This document shows positions 27,194 to 37,742 of a stretch of DNA of 64,000 nt, one piece after another. The DNA is taken from the NCBI GenBank assembly GCA_030429205.1, contig JAUICZ010000001.1, positions 1-64,000 of the forward strand. The letters are read 5' to 3'. The stretch is from Bacteroidia bacterium. GTDB taxonomy: Bacteria; Bacteroidota; Bacteroidia; Chitinophagales; Chitinophagaceae. The notes below the pieces were generated by a model, which saw only the letters and a program-made list of their open reading frames with translations, had not been told where the DNA came from and searched no databases. How positions within the stretch are numbered: position 1 is the first letter of the stretch; the number at the start of each line of letters is the position of its first letter. Position numbers and translations under genes: made by a program.

Positions 27194-27955
27194 TTATGAT
27201 TTATGCTTCGCAAGGAACTCATCTAATACTCTGTTGAATTCTGCAGGAACCTCCATCATTGGTGCATGTCCACACTTATCTATCCAATGTACTTCAGAGT
27301 TAGGTATCAGTTTATGGAACTCTTCTGCAACCATTGGAGGAGTAATAGTATCGTTTTTACCCCAGATCAAGCAAGTAGGTATGGTTATATCGTTAAGTTC
27401 ATCGCCCAGATTATGCTTAATAGCAGAGCGTGCCAACGATATAATTTTCAATGCCTTCAGCCTGTTATTTACGATAGAATAAACTTCATCGACCAACTCC
27501 TTAGACGCCACATCCGGATCATAAAAAGTCAGCTCTGTTTTTTTCTTTATATAATCGTAATCACCACGCTTAGGATAAGTCTCCCCCATGCCGTTTTCAA
27601 ACAAACCAGAACTACCTGTAAGTGTTATCGTCTTAACCTTGTCTTGATTCTTTAAAGTGTATACCAGCCCTACGTGTCCACCTAATGAATTACCTAACAA
27701 ATGAACATCTGTTAGCTCACGTGCTTCAATAAACTTCTGAACATGTTTAGCTAATCCACCAACGGTTGTATTAGGCAATGTAAGTTCGTACAGTGGTAAC
27801 ATTGGTATAATTACCCTGTGTGTCGCCTTAAAATGATCGACCAGGTCTTTAAAATTACTTAAAGCACCAAACAGACCATGCAATAGAATTAAAGGCTCTC
27901 CCGTGCCTTCCTCTACATACTTGAATTTACCAGATTGTTTTATCTCGTATTCCAT
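27194..27955 (-). CDS. alpha/beta hydrolase
   Basis: A 253-residue alpha/beta-hydrolase fold protein with the oxyanion region PLILLHGLFGALSNF, the nucleophile elbow LLGNSLGGHVGLVY (Ser in GNSLGG, near residue 93), an acidic residue in CLIWGKNDTITPP and the catalytic His in IDKCGHAPMMEVP. It has no signal peptide and is cytosolic. The family includes esterases and C-C bond hydrolases; the substrate cannot be inferred. It is monocistronic and divergent from ispG. Confidence 0.9.
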   Translation of the reverse strand: MEYEIKQSGKFKYVEEGTGEPLILLHGLFGALSNFKDLVDHFKATHRVIIPMLPLYELTLPNTTVGGLAKHVQKFIEARELTDVHLLGNSLGGHVGLVYTLKNQDKVKTITLTGSSGLFENGMGETYPKRGDYDYIKKKTELTFYDPDVASKELVDEVYSIVNNRLKALKIISLARSAIKHNLGDELNDITIPTCLIWGKNDTITPPMVAEEFHKLIPNSEVHWIDKCGHAPMMEVPAEFNRVLDEFLAKHKS

Positions 27956-28099
27956 CCGGTGCTAAAATACTATTGTTTAGCAGAAAAACATACACCTATG
28001 GTTGTTACTATTAGATTGTATTTATCCTCTTATAGATATAAAAATAAGCCATGAGACCATTTATCAGCACATTTCACATATCTCTACCATCTCTTTAGC

Positions 28100-28107
28100 T
28101 ACCTTTG
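28100..28107 (+). promoter_or_regulatory. -7 element of ispG promoter
   Basis: A perfect TACCTTTG lies 20 bp before the ATG at 28128. It makes the longer in-frame start at 28002 unlikely. The -33 box is weak. Confidence 0.5.
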
Positions 28108-28127
28108 CCAAGCAAGCAATATTAAAT

Positions 28128-30134
28128 ATGACAGGACAATACTGCCATCCGCTGACAGAATACAAAAGACTAAAAACAAGAGAAGTAAGAGTTGGCAATC
28201 TGCTAATAGGGAACAACAACCCTATACGCATTCAGACCATGACTACTGCCGACACAATGGATACAGACGCCACCGTTGCTGAAACTATTCGCTGCATAGA
28301 GGCAGGAGCAGAGCTAGTGCGCATTACCGCACCTAGTAAGAAGGAGGCAGAACATCTGGCTGTCATCAAAAAAATAATTCGCGACAAGGGCTACAATACT
28401 CCATTAGTTGCTGATATACATTTTACCCCTAATGCAGCAGAAATTGCAGCAAAAATAGTTGAGAAGGTACGTGTAAACCCCGGCAACTATATAGATAAGA
28501 AGAAGTTTGATTTTATAGAATACACTGACGAGCAATACACAGCAGAAATAGATCGTATTCGTGAACGCTTTACCCCTTTAGTAAAAATATGTAAAGAGCA
28601 TGGCACTGCTATGCGTATAGGCACCAACCATGGTTCTTTAAGCGACAGGATCATGAGCCGATATGGAGACTCCCCAATAGGCATGGTAGAAAGCGCCATG
28701 GAGTTTTTACGTATCGCTCGTGATGAAGATTACCACCAGATCATCTTAAGCATGAAATCCAGCAACCCGCAAGTAATGGTACAAGCCTACCGTTTGCTGG
28801 TAAAAACCATGGTGGAAGAATTTGGAGAGTGCTACCCACTACACTTAGGCGTTACTGAAGCTGGCGATGGTGAAGATGGTCGAATCAAAAGTGCCATTGG
28901 TATAGGCACATTGCTGGAAGATGGAATTGGTGATACAATACGTGTATCTCTAACAGAAGATCCTGAATTTGAAATACCTGTATGCCAGGACATTGTGAAA
29001 CGATATGATAACCGTGCAGACCATGAACCAATACGTGACCTTATTCAGGATATAAAGACCATTAAGTATAATCCATTTAAGTTCAGTAAAACAATCAGTA
29101 AACCTGTAAATAACATAGGAGGAGAACAGGTACCGGTTGTGATAGCTGATTATTCAAATGAAGATATTATTACTCCTGAAAACCTTTCAACAATAGGATA
29201 CAGGTACGATGCAGCTACAGACAAATGGAACATAAGCGATGCTGCGGCCGATTATATATACACCGGCAACAAGTTGTTAGACTTTAATCTACCAGGCACT
29301 TTGCAAGTAATCTGTAATTACCGGGCATGGGAAAATGCTGCAGACAAAAGCAAATATTATCCTTTATATGTCAATGGAGAGTTTCTGCATCATACCACAC
29401 CAGAACAATTGCATTTTGTATTGTTAAATGCGAATGACGAGCCATTGAAGCTGATGGAGATAGTAAAGCATGTCAATAATCATACGATACTGGTTGTTGG
29501 CAGCAATAACCAGCACACTATGGTTTCTGTGCGTTGGTTCCTGACAGAGCTGAAACAGCTTGGAGTTGAATGTCCCGTGATACTGAAAGCAGAGAATAGA
29601 GACAAAACAATTGATGAACAGCTTATAGACTTTGCGACTAATGCAGGTGGGCTAATGCTGGATGGATTTGGTGATGGTATCTGGCTATGGAACAATATGC
29701 AATCTATTGAAAACATAAAAGCCTCCGGCAGAACATATTTAGAAGTAAAAAACATCCATCAGTTTTTAAACAATACTGCATTCTCCATACTACAAGCTAC
29801 ACGTACACGCATCAGCAAAACAGAATACATTAGTTGTCCCAGTTGTGGCCGTACCTTATTCGATCTTCAAGACACTACAGCAATGATCCGTAATGCTACG
29901 AACCATCTTAAAGGAGTGAAAATTGCCATTATGGGCTGCATAGTTAACGGCCCCGGCGAAATGGCCGATGCGGACTTTGGCTACGTAGGTAGCGGTCCGG
30001 GCAAGATCACACTATACAAAAATAAAGACGTAGTAAAGCGTAACATTCCAAACGAAAATGCGCTTGATGAATTAATACAGCTATTAAAAGATAATGGAGT
30101 GTGGACAGAACCTACTGAAGTTCTGGAGCATTAG
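28128..30134 (+). CDS. ispG: 4-hydroxy-3-methylbut-2-enyl diphosphate synthase, long form
   Basis: A 668-residue enzyme of the methylerythritol phosphate pathway, converting MEcPP to HMBPP. The N-terminal TIM barrel starts PIRIQTMTTADTMDTDATV and includes VADIHFTPNAA and VRVNPGNY. A long central insert (about residues 300-550) is characteristic of the Bacteroidota/Chlamydia/plant type. The C-terminal 4Fe-4S domain has ISCPSCGRTLFDLQDT (Cys near 570 and 573) and IMGCIVNGPGEMADADFG (Cys near 604). I start it at 28128, where the family N-terminus begins and after the -7 element. The 3' end overlaps the convergent ligase gene by 23 bp. Confidence 0.96.
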   Translation: MTGQYCHPLTEYKRLKTREVRVGNLLIGNNNPIRIQTMTTADTMDTDATVAETIRCIEAGAELVRITAPSKKEAEHLAVIKKIIRDKGYNTPLVADIHFTPNAAEIAAKIVEKVRVNPGNYIDKKKFDFIEYTDEQYTAEIDRIRERFTPLVKICKEHGTAMRIGTNHGSLSDRIMSRYGDSPIGMVESAMEFLRIARDEDYHQIILSMKSSNPQVMVQAYRLLVKTMVEEFGECYPLHLGVTEAGDGEDGRIKSAIGIGTLLEDGIGDTIRVSLTEDPEFEIPVCQDIVKRYDNRADHEPIRDLIQDIKTIKYNPFKFSKTISKPVNNIGGEQVPVVIADYSNEDIITPENLSTIGYRYDAATDKWNISDAAADYIYTGNKLLDFNLPGTLQVICNYRAWENAADKSKYYPLYVNGEFLHHTTPEQLHFVLLNANDEPLKLMEIVKHVNNHTILVVGSNNQHTMVSVRWFLTELKQLGVECPVILKAENRDKTIDEQLIDFATNAGGLMLDGFGDGIWLWNNMQSIENIKASGRTYLEVKNIHQFLNNTAFSILQATRTRISKTEYISCPSCGRTLFDLQDTTAMIRNATNHLKGVKIAIMGCIVNGPGEMADADFGYVGSGPGKITLYKNKDVVKRNIPNENALDELIQLLKDNGVWTEPTEVLEH

Positions 30135-31596
30135 AGTCCTTTTCTAGTTTATCTTTTTCCTCTTGTTCATTAGCCATTCTACGCAATACTACAAGTATTG
30201 CCAGGCTGATGTAAAACAGAGAACCCACCTTATGTGTTTCTAGCAGTTCTGAGAAAAAGTTATTGATAAACCCTGCACTGAACATCATTACAGCACCAAG
30301 CGTAGCATACTTATAGAACCTGTCTTTAAACTTATAGTAGGTTTTCTGTGCATGAGCCAAGGCAACCATCACTAATACAGCATATAATATCATAGCAGGC
30401 CACCCCTGCTCTACCAGCATGTATAAAAAGTAGTTGTGTGTGGTAGACTTTTCTACATTCCTACTCACATACGTTCTGAAAGAACTTACTGCGTATGGCT
30501 TATAATAATAATAGAATGCGTTAGGGCCCCACCCTTTTACAGGTTCTTCTTTACTCATACGCATCGCAGCAATCCAACGATACAATCGCTCCATAGAGGA
30601 CATATCCTCCCCTCTAAACGTTGCGATCATATGCTCGGTAAAGCTCTTGTGCATATACGTCTTCTCGTAGTTGGGACGAAAGTTGATAAAGCGATTATCC
30701 TTTGCTAATACAATGATGATAAAGGCTATCAGCCCATAAAAGACTGGCATAACCAGATTAACTAACTTCAAACGAATAGCTATCACAATACCAAAAGCAA
30801 ATGCAACTGCTGCTAGAGCAGCACGTGCGTATGTGAAGTATAGTGCCGGTATAAACAACAATATGATACCTACCAATATCAGATTAGAGAAAGGTCTTTG
30901 TAAACCTTTGTTCATAGGTATTGCTACAAACAGCACAGGAAATACTACCGATAATACTGCAGAATAATCTACGTGGTTATAATACAGGTCTCCAATTGCC
31001 TGTTCTACTTTATAGAAAAAGAAGTTCCTTGCCGCGTGTCTATACATGATAATAACCACGGTAATCAACAACGGAATCAAGAACATTAAAAATGCTGCCT
31101 TAAAATCCTTCTTCTCTCTAAACACGTAATAAGGAAAGACAAAGAAACACACTAAAAACCAAGTTTTAGCCGCCATGAATTTTAGCGATAACACAAACTC
31201 TTTCGAGTAGATTACCGCCACTATCATCCATAAAAACTCCAGAATTATTACTGTAACTATCGGGTCTCGCCACCATGTTCTTCTACCTAGTACTTTAGGG
31301 TTTTGTAAAAAGATCAATGGAAACAGACTAAAGAAGATCCACATGAGCGGCTCATCCGGTAAAGAGGTGGATAGAGAACTACTCAAATCAAAATCGATAG
31401 ACAATGGTATGGTAAACAAGAATAACCAGTAGGCAAACTTCCAGTTTATCATCAGCAAGCAAGCGAAAATAAACCCTAGCGGCAGCAACAGAACTTTATA
31501 ACTCTGTGTTGCAGCAAATAGAGCTATGCTTACAAATAGCACAGCCAGGCCGATACGCATCAGCCACTTTTCACTTATGTTCAGCTCTTTTATCAA
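30112..31596 (-). CDS. O-antigen ligase/polymerase-like membrane protein
   Basis: A 494-residue protein with about 10-12 hydrophobic helices and a large periplasmic loop near residues 300-390 (FRGEDMSSMERLYRWIAAM, KGWGPNAFYYYY, STTHNYFLYMLVEQGW). This is the pattern of the Wzy_C/WaaL family, in which H in THNYFL and R residues of the loop are functional. It probably ligates or polymerises surface polysaccharide. It overlaps the Wzz-like gene by 4 bp, forming a two-gene operon. The C-terminus is acidic and Lys-rich. Confidence 0.88.
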   Translation of the reverse strand: MIKELNISEKWLMRIGLAVLFVSIALFAATQSYKVLLLPLGFIFACLLMINWKFAYWLFLFTIPLSIDFDLSSSLSTSLPDEPLMWIFFSLFPLIFLQNPKVLGRRTWWRDPIVTVIILEFLWMIVAVIYSKEFVLSLKFMAAKTWFLVCFFVFPYYVFREKKDFKAAFLMFLIPLLITVVIIMYRHAARNFFFYKVEQAIGDLYYNHVDYSAVLSVVFPVLFVAIPMNKGLQRPFSNLILVGIILLFIPALYFTYARAALAAVAFAFGIVIAIRLKLVNLVMPVFYGLIAFIIIVLAKDNRFINFRPNYEKTYMHKSFTEHMIATFRGEDMSSMERLYRWIAAMRMSKEEPVKGWGPNAFYYYYKPYAVSSFRTYVSRNVEKSTTHNYFLYMLVEQGWPAMILYAVLVMVALAHAQKTYYKFKDRFYKYATLGAVMMFSAGFINNFFSELLETHKVGSLFYISLAILVVLRRMANEQEEKDKLEKDSNAPELQ

Positions 31597-32528
31597 CGCT
31601 CTACAGTAATTAATCTGCGGTAGTAGCTAACAATAAGTATATAAATAGCTGTAAAGAATAAACCAAACAACCCTGCACCCACAACCGTCAATGCCAAACC
31701 AACACCTTTAGGTTTTAATGGTGGTTGTGCCGGAGTAACCTGATATAAATAACGGTTTTGATCCTTCTCATCTACACCCGTCATAAACTCATTCAACAAA
31801 GAGGTGTGCTTTGCCTTATCTTCTATCAATTGTTTATTAATAGCGTTCAGTTCTTCAATTTTTGTTTGCAGTATCAGGTGCTCTTCTATGCTACTCTTAG
31901 GAGATCTTGAAGATCTTTTCTCTGCCAGTTTAGCCAGCTCTTTCAAGTTACCTTCAATGGTACCGTCTATATCACTAATTTTATTTTTCAGAGAGTTCGC
32001 CACATTATCTCTCATTCTCAAATAGTACCCGCGATATAGGCTCTCACAAATATCAATTGCAGTATTCACTACTTCTGCAGCTCTATCAGGATCCTTATCT
32101 GTATAATAAACCTTAGCAGTTGTATACTCGGTACGTTCCATTTTAAAATCATCCTGGAACTTTTCCTTCATCTTCAATCTGTCTTCCTTATCCGTTTTAT
32201 CCAGCTTGTATATTTCCCACAAGTTCAACTTGTCGGCAACTGCGTTTCTTAAAGAATCAGAAGAACCGATCACCAATACCCTATCGATATCATCATCACC
32301 ACCAAAGTAATCTACAAAACGAGTATCCGTTGTACGAAACAAGTTGTTACGGTCTGTATACAAAGGGTTAGAAACAATCAAATCTGCTTCTGCCTTATAT
32401 TTTTTAGGCCATGCAACATAAAAAACAGCACCTAAAATTGAAGAAATGACCAAAACGATCAATAACAATTTTTTACGACTGGTCAACGTTTGGGCTATGT
32501 CAACCAAATCAAAACGAGGATTACTCAT
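31593..32528 (-). CDS. Wzz-like chain-length determinant protein
   Basis: A 311-residue inner-membrane protein with the chain-length determinant architecture: N-terminal helix (about residues 19-36), a long helical periplasmic domain with coiled coil (about 170-230), and a C-terminal helix (about 275-300). The Pro-rich segment before the last helix (PAQPPLKPKGVGLAL) is characteristic. It would control length or export of the polysaccharide made by the downstream Wzy-like protein. It has no tyrosine-kinase domain. Confidence 0.88.
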   Translation of the reverse strand: MSNPRFDLVDIAQTLTSRKKLLLIVLVISSILGAVFYVAWPKKYKAEADLIVSNPLYTDRNNLFRTTDTRFVDYFGGDDDIDRVLVIGSSDSLRNAVADKLNLWEIYKLDKTDKEDRLKMKEKFQDDFKMERTEYTTAKVYYTDKDPDRAAEVVNTAIDICESLYRGYYLRMRDNVANSLKNKISDIDGTIEGNLKELAKLAEKRSSRSPKSSIEEHLILQTKIEELNAINKQLIEDKAKHTSLLNEFMTGVDEKDQNRYLYQVTPAQPPLKPKGVGLALTVVGAGLFGLFFTAIYILIVSYYRRLITVER

Positions 32529-32597
32529 TGTATTTAATTAAAAAGATTTAAACAATAAACATAGTTATTTTATCGCAAAACAACTGTCTTAGTAAAG

Positions 32598-33674
32598 TTA
32601 TATTACTGTTTCTCCTGCCTGCATCTTCTCCGTATTCTCTGCCAGTTTCAATGCCTCAATCATATCATCTATATCACCATTTATAAACTCATCCAAATTA
32701 TATACGGTCATATTTATTCTATGATCTGTTATCCTTCCCTGCGGCCAGTTGTACGTTCTTATTTTAGCAGACCTATCTCCTGTACTTACTAAACTTTTTC
32801 TTCTGCCGGCTATCTCTTCTTCATGTTTACGCACTTCTTCTTCGTAAAGTTTGGTACGTAGCATATGCATAGCTCTTTCTCTGTTGCCTAACTGTGTACG
32901 TTCCTGTTGGCATACTACAACCGTTCCTGTTGGTATGTGCGTCAACATTACTTTAGTCTCTACCTTGTTCACATTCTGTCCACCTGCACCACTACTACGT
33001 GCTGTCTCCATCTTCACATCACTCTCCTTCAACTCAAAGTCCACCTCCTCAGCTTCAGGCATTACTGCAACTGTTGCTGCAGAAGTATGTAGTCTACCGC
33101 TTGTTTCTGTTGCAGGCACACGCTGTACACGGTGTACACCACTTTCAAATTTAAGCGTACCGTATACATCATCACCTATTACCTCCAACTGTACCTCTTT
33201 GTATCCACCAACAGTACCTTCCGTATCAGAAAGAACAGCAACTTTCCAGCCTTTCTTTTCGCAATACTTCAAATACATTCTCAACAAATCTCCCGCAAAC
33301 AAACTTGCTTCATCACCACCAGTTCCTGCACGAATCTCCAGAATAGCATTCTTCTCATCTTCAGGATCTTTAGGTATGAGCATCATTTTCAGCTCTTCTT
33401 CTAAAGTTGTTTTTTCTTCTTCCAGCTTTTCTATATCGTCTTTTGCAAGCTGTTTTAACTCTTCATCACTTTCATTAGCCAAAACATCTTTTGCGAACTC
33501 ATAATTGTCCAGGCATTTTTTATAAGCATTTCGCGCATTTACAATCCCTTCAAGCTTACGATACTCCTTGCTCAGTTGCATGAACTTTTTGTTGTCCGAC
33601 ACAACCTCCGGGTTGGTCAAAGCCACACCCAGATCATCAAATCTTGCCACAATGGCATCTAACTTATCCAGCAT
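32598..33674 (-). CDS. prfA: peptide chain release factor 1
   Basis: A 358-residue translation factor that recognises UAA and UAG and triggers peptide release. The GGQ motif sits in [20 protein letters not shown], with the codon-recognition stretch [19 protein letters not shown], and the usual N-terminal coiled coil precedes it. The Gln of GGQ is the PrmC methylation target in other bacteria. It starts 17 bp after the FkbM gene and is probably cotranscribed with it. Confidence 0.97.
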   Translation of the reverse strand: MLDKLDAIVARFDDLGVALTNPEVVSDNKKFMQLSKEYRKLEGIVNARNAYKKCLDNYEFAKDVLANESDEELKQLAKDDIEKLEEEKTTLEEELKMMLIPKDPEDEKNAILEIRAGTGGDEASLFAGDLLRMYLKYCEKKGWKVAVLSDTEGTVGGYKEVQLEVIGDDVYGTLKFESGVHRVQRVPATETSGRLHTSAATVAVMPEAEEVDFELKESDVKMETARSSGAGGQNVNKVETKVMLTHIPTGTVVVCQQERTQLGNRERAMHMLRTKLYEEEVRKHEEEIAGRRKSLVSTGDRSAKIRTYNWPQGRITDHRINMTVYNLDEFINGDIDDMIEALKLAENTEKMQAGETVI

Positions 33675-33691
33675 AAGAACTGATTAAATAG

Positions 33692-34609
33692 TTATTTATT
33701 GTCTTTTTTAAACACTATATTTTCTGATGTTACGGCATTGGCTTTCATATAACCTTGCACATCATCAGTTTTTTCCAAAGTGCCATCCAAATTTATTACA
33801 AAGGCATTATAACCTGCCTTTTTCAAAATATCTGTGGCATCACAGTAAGTGGTATCTTTTTCATCCTCCAACAAATACTCCATAATCACTATTGGAGATA
33901 TACTACTCCACATTCTTGTACCGCCTGTTATTGCTTTTACTTCTGCCCCTTCAACATCTATTTTTATCATATCCGGCACCAATCCGCCTTCCAACAATCC
34001 GTCTAAAGTAATGGCTTGCACTTCTGTTTGTTCCGGTTGATACTTTTTCATCCAAGCTTCATCTTCAAACTTAGATATATCTATCGCATTATACTCAGAA
34101 TACCTGATAGGGAATTCATAAAAACTCACAACTTCATTCTTATCTGATATTGCATTGTGCAACACGCGGATATTTTCTTTAGCATGAGTATTTCTACTCA
34201 ACAATTCAAAACTACCCTTTGCAGGCTCAACACTTACAACCTTGCCCGTACTCCCAACAACTTTTGCTGCCAATAAAGTAAAATATCCAAAATGAGCTCC
34301 TACATCTAAAAACGTTTGGCCTTCTTTAAGGTTCTTAATAAGATACCTTGCAAGAGCTAACTCAGAACTATGTGTTTTACCACCAGTTAGAAAGATATCT
34401 GTAGCTGCAGGCAACAACACTTCCATATCATCACCAAAGAACAACGATGCTTTTTTTAAAACGCCCCTTTTAGTAATCGGATAAAAGCAATGTTGTAATA
34501 ACATAGCCCTTGTATAACGTAACGGGCTATGAGCAAGGCGCGTCAGCTTACCGGCTGTCGCCAATCTCTCTACCTGTTCCAACTGTTGTTTAAGGTTGCT
34601 CAATTTCAA
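33692..34609 (-). CDS. FkbM-family methyltransferase
   Basis: A 305-residue SAM-dependent methyltransferase of the FkbM type. Motif I is FLDVGAHFGYFTLLAAKVVG, then VVSVEPAKGSFELLSRN, and the family signature PDMIKIDVEGAEVKAITGG follows, with PIVIMEYL. These enzymes usually O-methylate sugars of surface glycans or natural products. The substrate is not evident; linkage to prfA is positional only. It lies after the infB terminator. Confidence 0.9.
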   Translation of the reverse strand: MKLSNLKQQLEQVERLATAGKLTRLAHSPLRYTRAMLLQHCFYPITKRGVLKKASLFFGDDMEVLLPAATDIFLTGGKTHSSELALARYLIKNLKEGQTFLDVGAHFGYFTLLAAKVVGSTGKVVSVEPAKGSFELLSRNTHAKENIRVLHNAISDKNEVVSFYEFPIRYSEYNAIDISKFEDEAWMKKYQPEQTEVQAITLDGLLEGGLVPDMIKIDVEGAEVKAITGGTRMWSSISPIVIMEYLLEDEKDTTYCDATDILKKAGYNAFVINLDGTLEKTDDVQGYMKANAVTSENIVFKKDNK

Positions 34610-34617
34610 ATATGATA

Positions 34618-34655
34618 TAAAACAAAACCGTTAATCTCTATGAGATTAACGGTTT
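34618..34655 (-). terminator. intrinsic terminator of rimP-nusA-infB operon
   Basis: A perfect 14-bp stem (34625-34638 with 34642-34655, core ACCGTTAATCTC, 3-nt loop) is followed on the minus strand by a T-rich tract, 19 bp past the infB stop. Confidence 0.92.
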
Positions 34656-34673
34656 ATAATATTTCAAGCGTCG

Positions 34674-37619
34674 CTATAATGTACGTTTTACTTCTACCTC
34701 TTCGTAACCTTCAATAATATCACCAACTTTTATGTCGTTGTAGTTCTTGATTTGTAAACCACACTCATAACCTGCACTTACTTCTTTCACATCATCTTTA
34801 AAACGTTTTAACGATGCCAGCTCACCACTGTATGTTACAATACCTTCACGTATCAAGTTCACTTTTGTATTACGAGATATTTTACCATCCAGTACATAAC
34901 AACCTGCGATACTACCTACGCCACTGATCTTGAACACCTCACGTACCTCAACATTACATACTGTTTTCTTCTCGATCTTAGGTTCAAGTAGACCTTCCAT
35001 CGCACTCTTCACTTCTTCTATTGCATCGTATATGATAGAGTAATTTCTGATCTCAATATTCTCTTGCTCTGCTAGTTTAGCAGCTTGTATTGACGGACGC
35101 ACCTGGAAACCAAGTATAATCGCATCCGACGCTGTTGCTAACAATACATCACTCTCTGTAATCTGACCAACACCTCTATGCACTACGTTTACCGCTACTT
35201 CTTCTGTAGTTAGTTTTTGTAAAGAGTCACTTACCGCTTCCACAGAACCATCAAAGTCTGCCTTGATAATAACATTAAGCTCTTTAAAGTTACCTAATGC
35301 CAGACGACGTCCGATCTCATCAAGCGTAATGTGTTTCTGCGTACGAATACCTTGTTCACGCAATATTTGTGCACGATGTGTAGCAATACTCTTAGCCTCA
35401 TCTTCATTCACATATACTTTTGCTTTCTCACCGGCTTGTGGTGCACCGTTCAAACCTAATATCTGTACCGGTACAGATGGTCCTGCTTCTGTAACTCTCA
35501 AACCATGCTCATTAAACATAGCTTTCACTTTACCAAAGTGCTGACCACATACTACCATATCTCCCTGCTTTAATGTACCTGCCTGTACAAGTACCGTAGC
35601 CTGATAACCGCGCCCTTTATCCAAAGAAGCTTCAATCACACTACCTATTGCAGATTTATCCGGATTAGCTTTCAACTCTAATAACTCAGCCTCAAGCGAT
35701 ATTTTTTCTAATAGCTCATCAATGTTCAATCCTTGCTTCGCTGATATTTCCTGACTTTGGAATTTACCGCCCCAATCTTCTACAAGGATGTTCATAGCAG
35801 ATAACTGCTCTTTAATCCTTTCAGGGTTGGCACCTTCCTTATCTATTTTGTTGATCGCAAAAATCATCGGCAAGCTAGCTGCCTGGGCATGCGAAATAGC
35901 CTCTTTTGTTTGCGGCATTATCGCATCGTCCGCAGCAATTACAATTACTGCAACATCTGCTACTTTCGCTCCACGAGCACGCATTGCTGTAAATGCCTCG
36001 TGACCCGGTGTATCTAAGAAGGTAATTTGTTTACCAGAACTGGTTTCTACCCTATAGGCACCAATGTGCTGTGTAATACCACCAGCCTCTCCGCTGATAA
36101 CATTTGCACTTCTGATGTAGTCAAGTAAAGATGTTTTACCGTGATCTACGTGTCCCATAATAGTTACAATAGGAGCACGTGATTCCATATCTTCAGGATC
36201 ATCCACTTCCTCCTCTTCAATATCCGCTTCTTCCTTAAGGTCTATGAATTCAACTTCATAGCCAAACTCTTCTGATACAAGCTCGATAACCTCAGCATCC
36301 AACCTTTGGTTTATAGATACCATGATACCTAAGCCCATACATTTACTAATGATGTCTGTAAACTCTACATCTAGTAAGCTGGCCAATTCACTTACAGAGA
36401 TGAACTCTGTAACTTGAATTACCTTATCCTTCAATTCTGCTGCTTCTTGTTCCGCAGCACGTCTTTCAGCCATTTCCTCACGCTTACTACGGCGGTATTT
36501 AGCTTTCGACGGTTTATTTCTTCCACCACCACCGGCTAGTTTAGCTTGTGTCTGGCGGATTTTATCCTGAATTGCTTTTTCGTCTATTTCTTGTATTGGA
36601 GCATTTGCCTTGCCTCTTCTATTACCTCCGCCTTTTCTATCTCCTGCACCACCGCGTCTGTTATCTCCGCCACGGTTTCCACCACGCCCTTGTATGTCCT
36701 TAACTCTTTCAGGCTTTTTCTGAACAGGGATACGCTTTCTACGCTTTTCTTTTGATTCCTTAGGCTTGTCCTCTTTAACCGGCAAATTGATTTTACCAAT
36801 AATCTTAGGGCCTTCCAACTTAGGAGCTTTCATTTGTATATGCTCCATTGGCGGTGCCTGTTCGGCTGGCTGTTCTTTCTTTTTAGCAACAACCGGCTTC
36901 TCTTCTTTCGATGTCTCTTTTACAGGCTTTTTAGCGACTTTACTCTTCTCTACCTTTTCTTCCTTCTTCGGCTCTTCTTTTTTCTTAGCCGACTTTTTAG
37001 GTCTGGTAGATTGGTTCAACTCATCTAAATTGATCTTCCCTACCAGTTTAGGGCCACCTACTGTAGATTTCTTTTCTTCTTTAGGTTCTTCTTTAACCTT
37101 AGGCTCTTCTGCTACTGGAGCCTTCTCCTCCTTCTTCGGCTCTTCTTTAGCTACAGGTGGCTCTTCTACCACAGGAGCCTTTTCCTCCTTCTTCGGCTCT
37201 TCTACCTCTGGAGCCTCTTCCTCCTTCTTCGGCTCTTCTTTAGCTACAGGCTCAACAGGCTGCTCCTCCTTTTCCGGTGCTAGAGCTTCCTCTGTTTCCT
37301 TAGTTTCTTCTGTAGCTGGTTCAGAGTCCTCCTCTTCTTTATCGCGAACGGTAATGTCCAGCTCCTCCTTTGTTTTATCAATATTATCCAACAAAGCGCC
37401 TTTAGGCAGATCGATCTCATCGCTTTTGCGTTTTGCCAGTTTATCCTGAGCAAACTCTTCCTGCAAAGCCTGATACATTTCTGCTGTAAGCTTAACGTTT
37501 GGATTACTCGACTTCAATTCAAAATTCTTCTCTGTAAGGAACTCAATTAAGGTATCCTTTCCGATGTTAAATTCTTTCGCTGCAGCCAGTAATCTTGGTG
37601 TTTTTGTTGCTGTCGCCAT
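34674..37619 (-). CDS. infB: translation initiation factor IF-2
   Basis: A 981-residue GTPase that delivers initiator tRNA to the ribosome. The N-terminal IF2 domain is followed by a long low-complexity region of Glu/Lys/Pro repeats (EEPKKEE-type, about residues 80-310) and a Gly/Arg-rich stretch (about 318-345). The G domain has [34 protein letters not shown] and [11 protein letters not shown], and domains II-IV follow. The last gene of the rimP-nusA-infB operon. Confidence 0.97.
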   Translation of the reverse strand: MATATKTPRLLAAAKEFNIGKDTLIEFLTEKNFELKSSNPNVKLTAEMYQALQEEFAQDKLAKRKSDEIDLPKGALLDNIDKTKEELDITVRDKEEEDSEPATEETKETEEALAPEKEEQPVEPVAKEEPKKEEEAPEVEEPKKEEKAPVVEEPPVAKEEPKKEEKAPVAEEPKVKEEPKEEKKSTVGGPKLVGKINLDELNQSTRPKKSAKKKEEPKKEEKVEKSKVAKKPVKETSKEEKPVVAKKKEQPAEQAPPMEHIQMKAPKLEGPKIIGKINLPVKEDKPKESKEKRRKRIPVQKKPERVKDIQGRGGNRGGDNRRGGAGDRKGGGNRRGKANAPIQEIDEKAIQDKIRQTQAKLAGGGGRNKPSKAKYRRSKREEMAERRAAEQEAAELKDKVIQVTEFISVSELASLLDVEFTDIISKCMGLGIMVSINQRLDAEVIELVSEEFGYEVEFIDLKEEADIEEEEVDDPEDMESRAPIVTIMGHVDHGKTSLLDYIRSANVISGEAGGITQHIGAYRVETSSGKQITFLDTPGHEAFTAMRARGAKVADVAVIVIAADDAIMPQTKEAISHAQAASLPMIFAINKIDKEGANPERIKEQLSAMNILVEDWGGKFQSQEISAKQGLNIDELLEKISLEAELLELKANPDKSAIGSVIEASLDKGRGYQATVLVQAGTLKQGDMVVCGQHFGKVKAMFNEHGLRVTEAGPSVPVQILGLNGAPQAGEKAKVYVNEDEAKSIATHRAQILREQGIRTQKHITLDEIGRRLALGNFKELNVIIKADFDGSVEAVSDSLQKLTTEEVAVNVVHRGVGQITESDVLLATASDAIILGFQVRPSIQAAKLAEQENIEIRNYSIIYDAIEEVKSAMEGLLEPKIEKKTVCNVEVREVFKISGVGSIAGCYVLDGKISRNTKVNLIREGIVTYSGELASLKRFKDDVKEVSAGYECGLQIKNYNDIKVGDIIEGYEEVEVKRTL

Positions 37620-37742
37620 TCGTTTATTTACTCTGTATTAAATTCTCTTTTTTTCTTCTGATCTTTAGTTTAACAATAAGCTACAAACCTAAGCATTTTT
37701 TTAGCTAAATATCTATAATTGCTTTGTTTGCAGGCCTTTCTG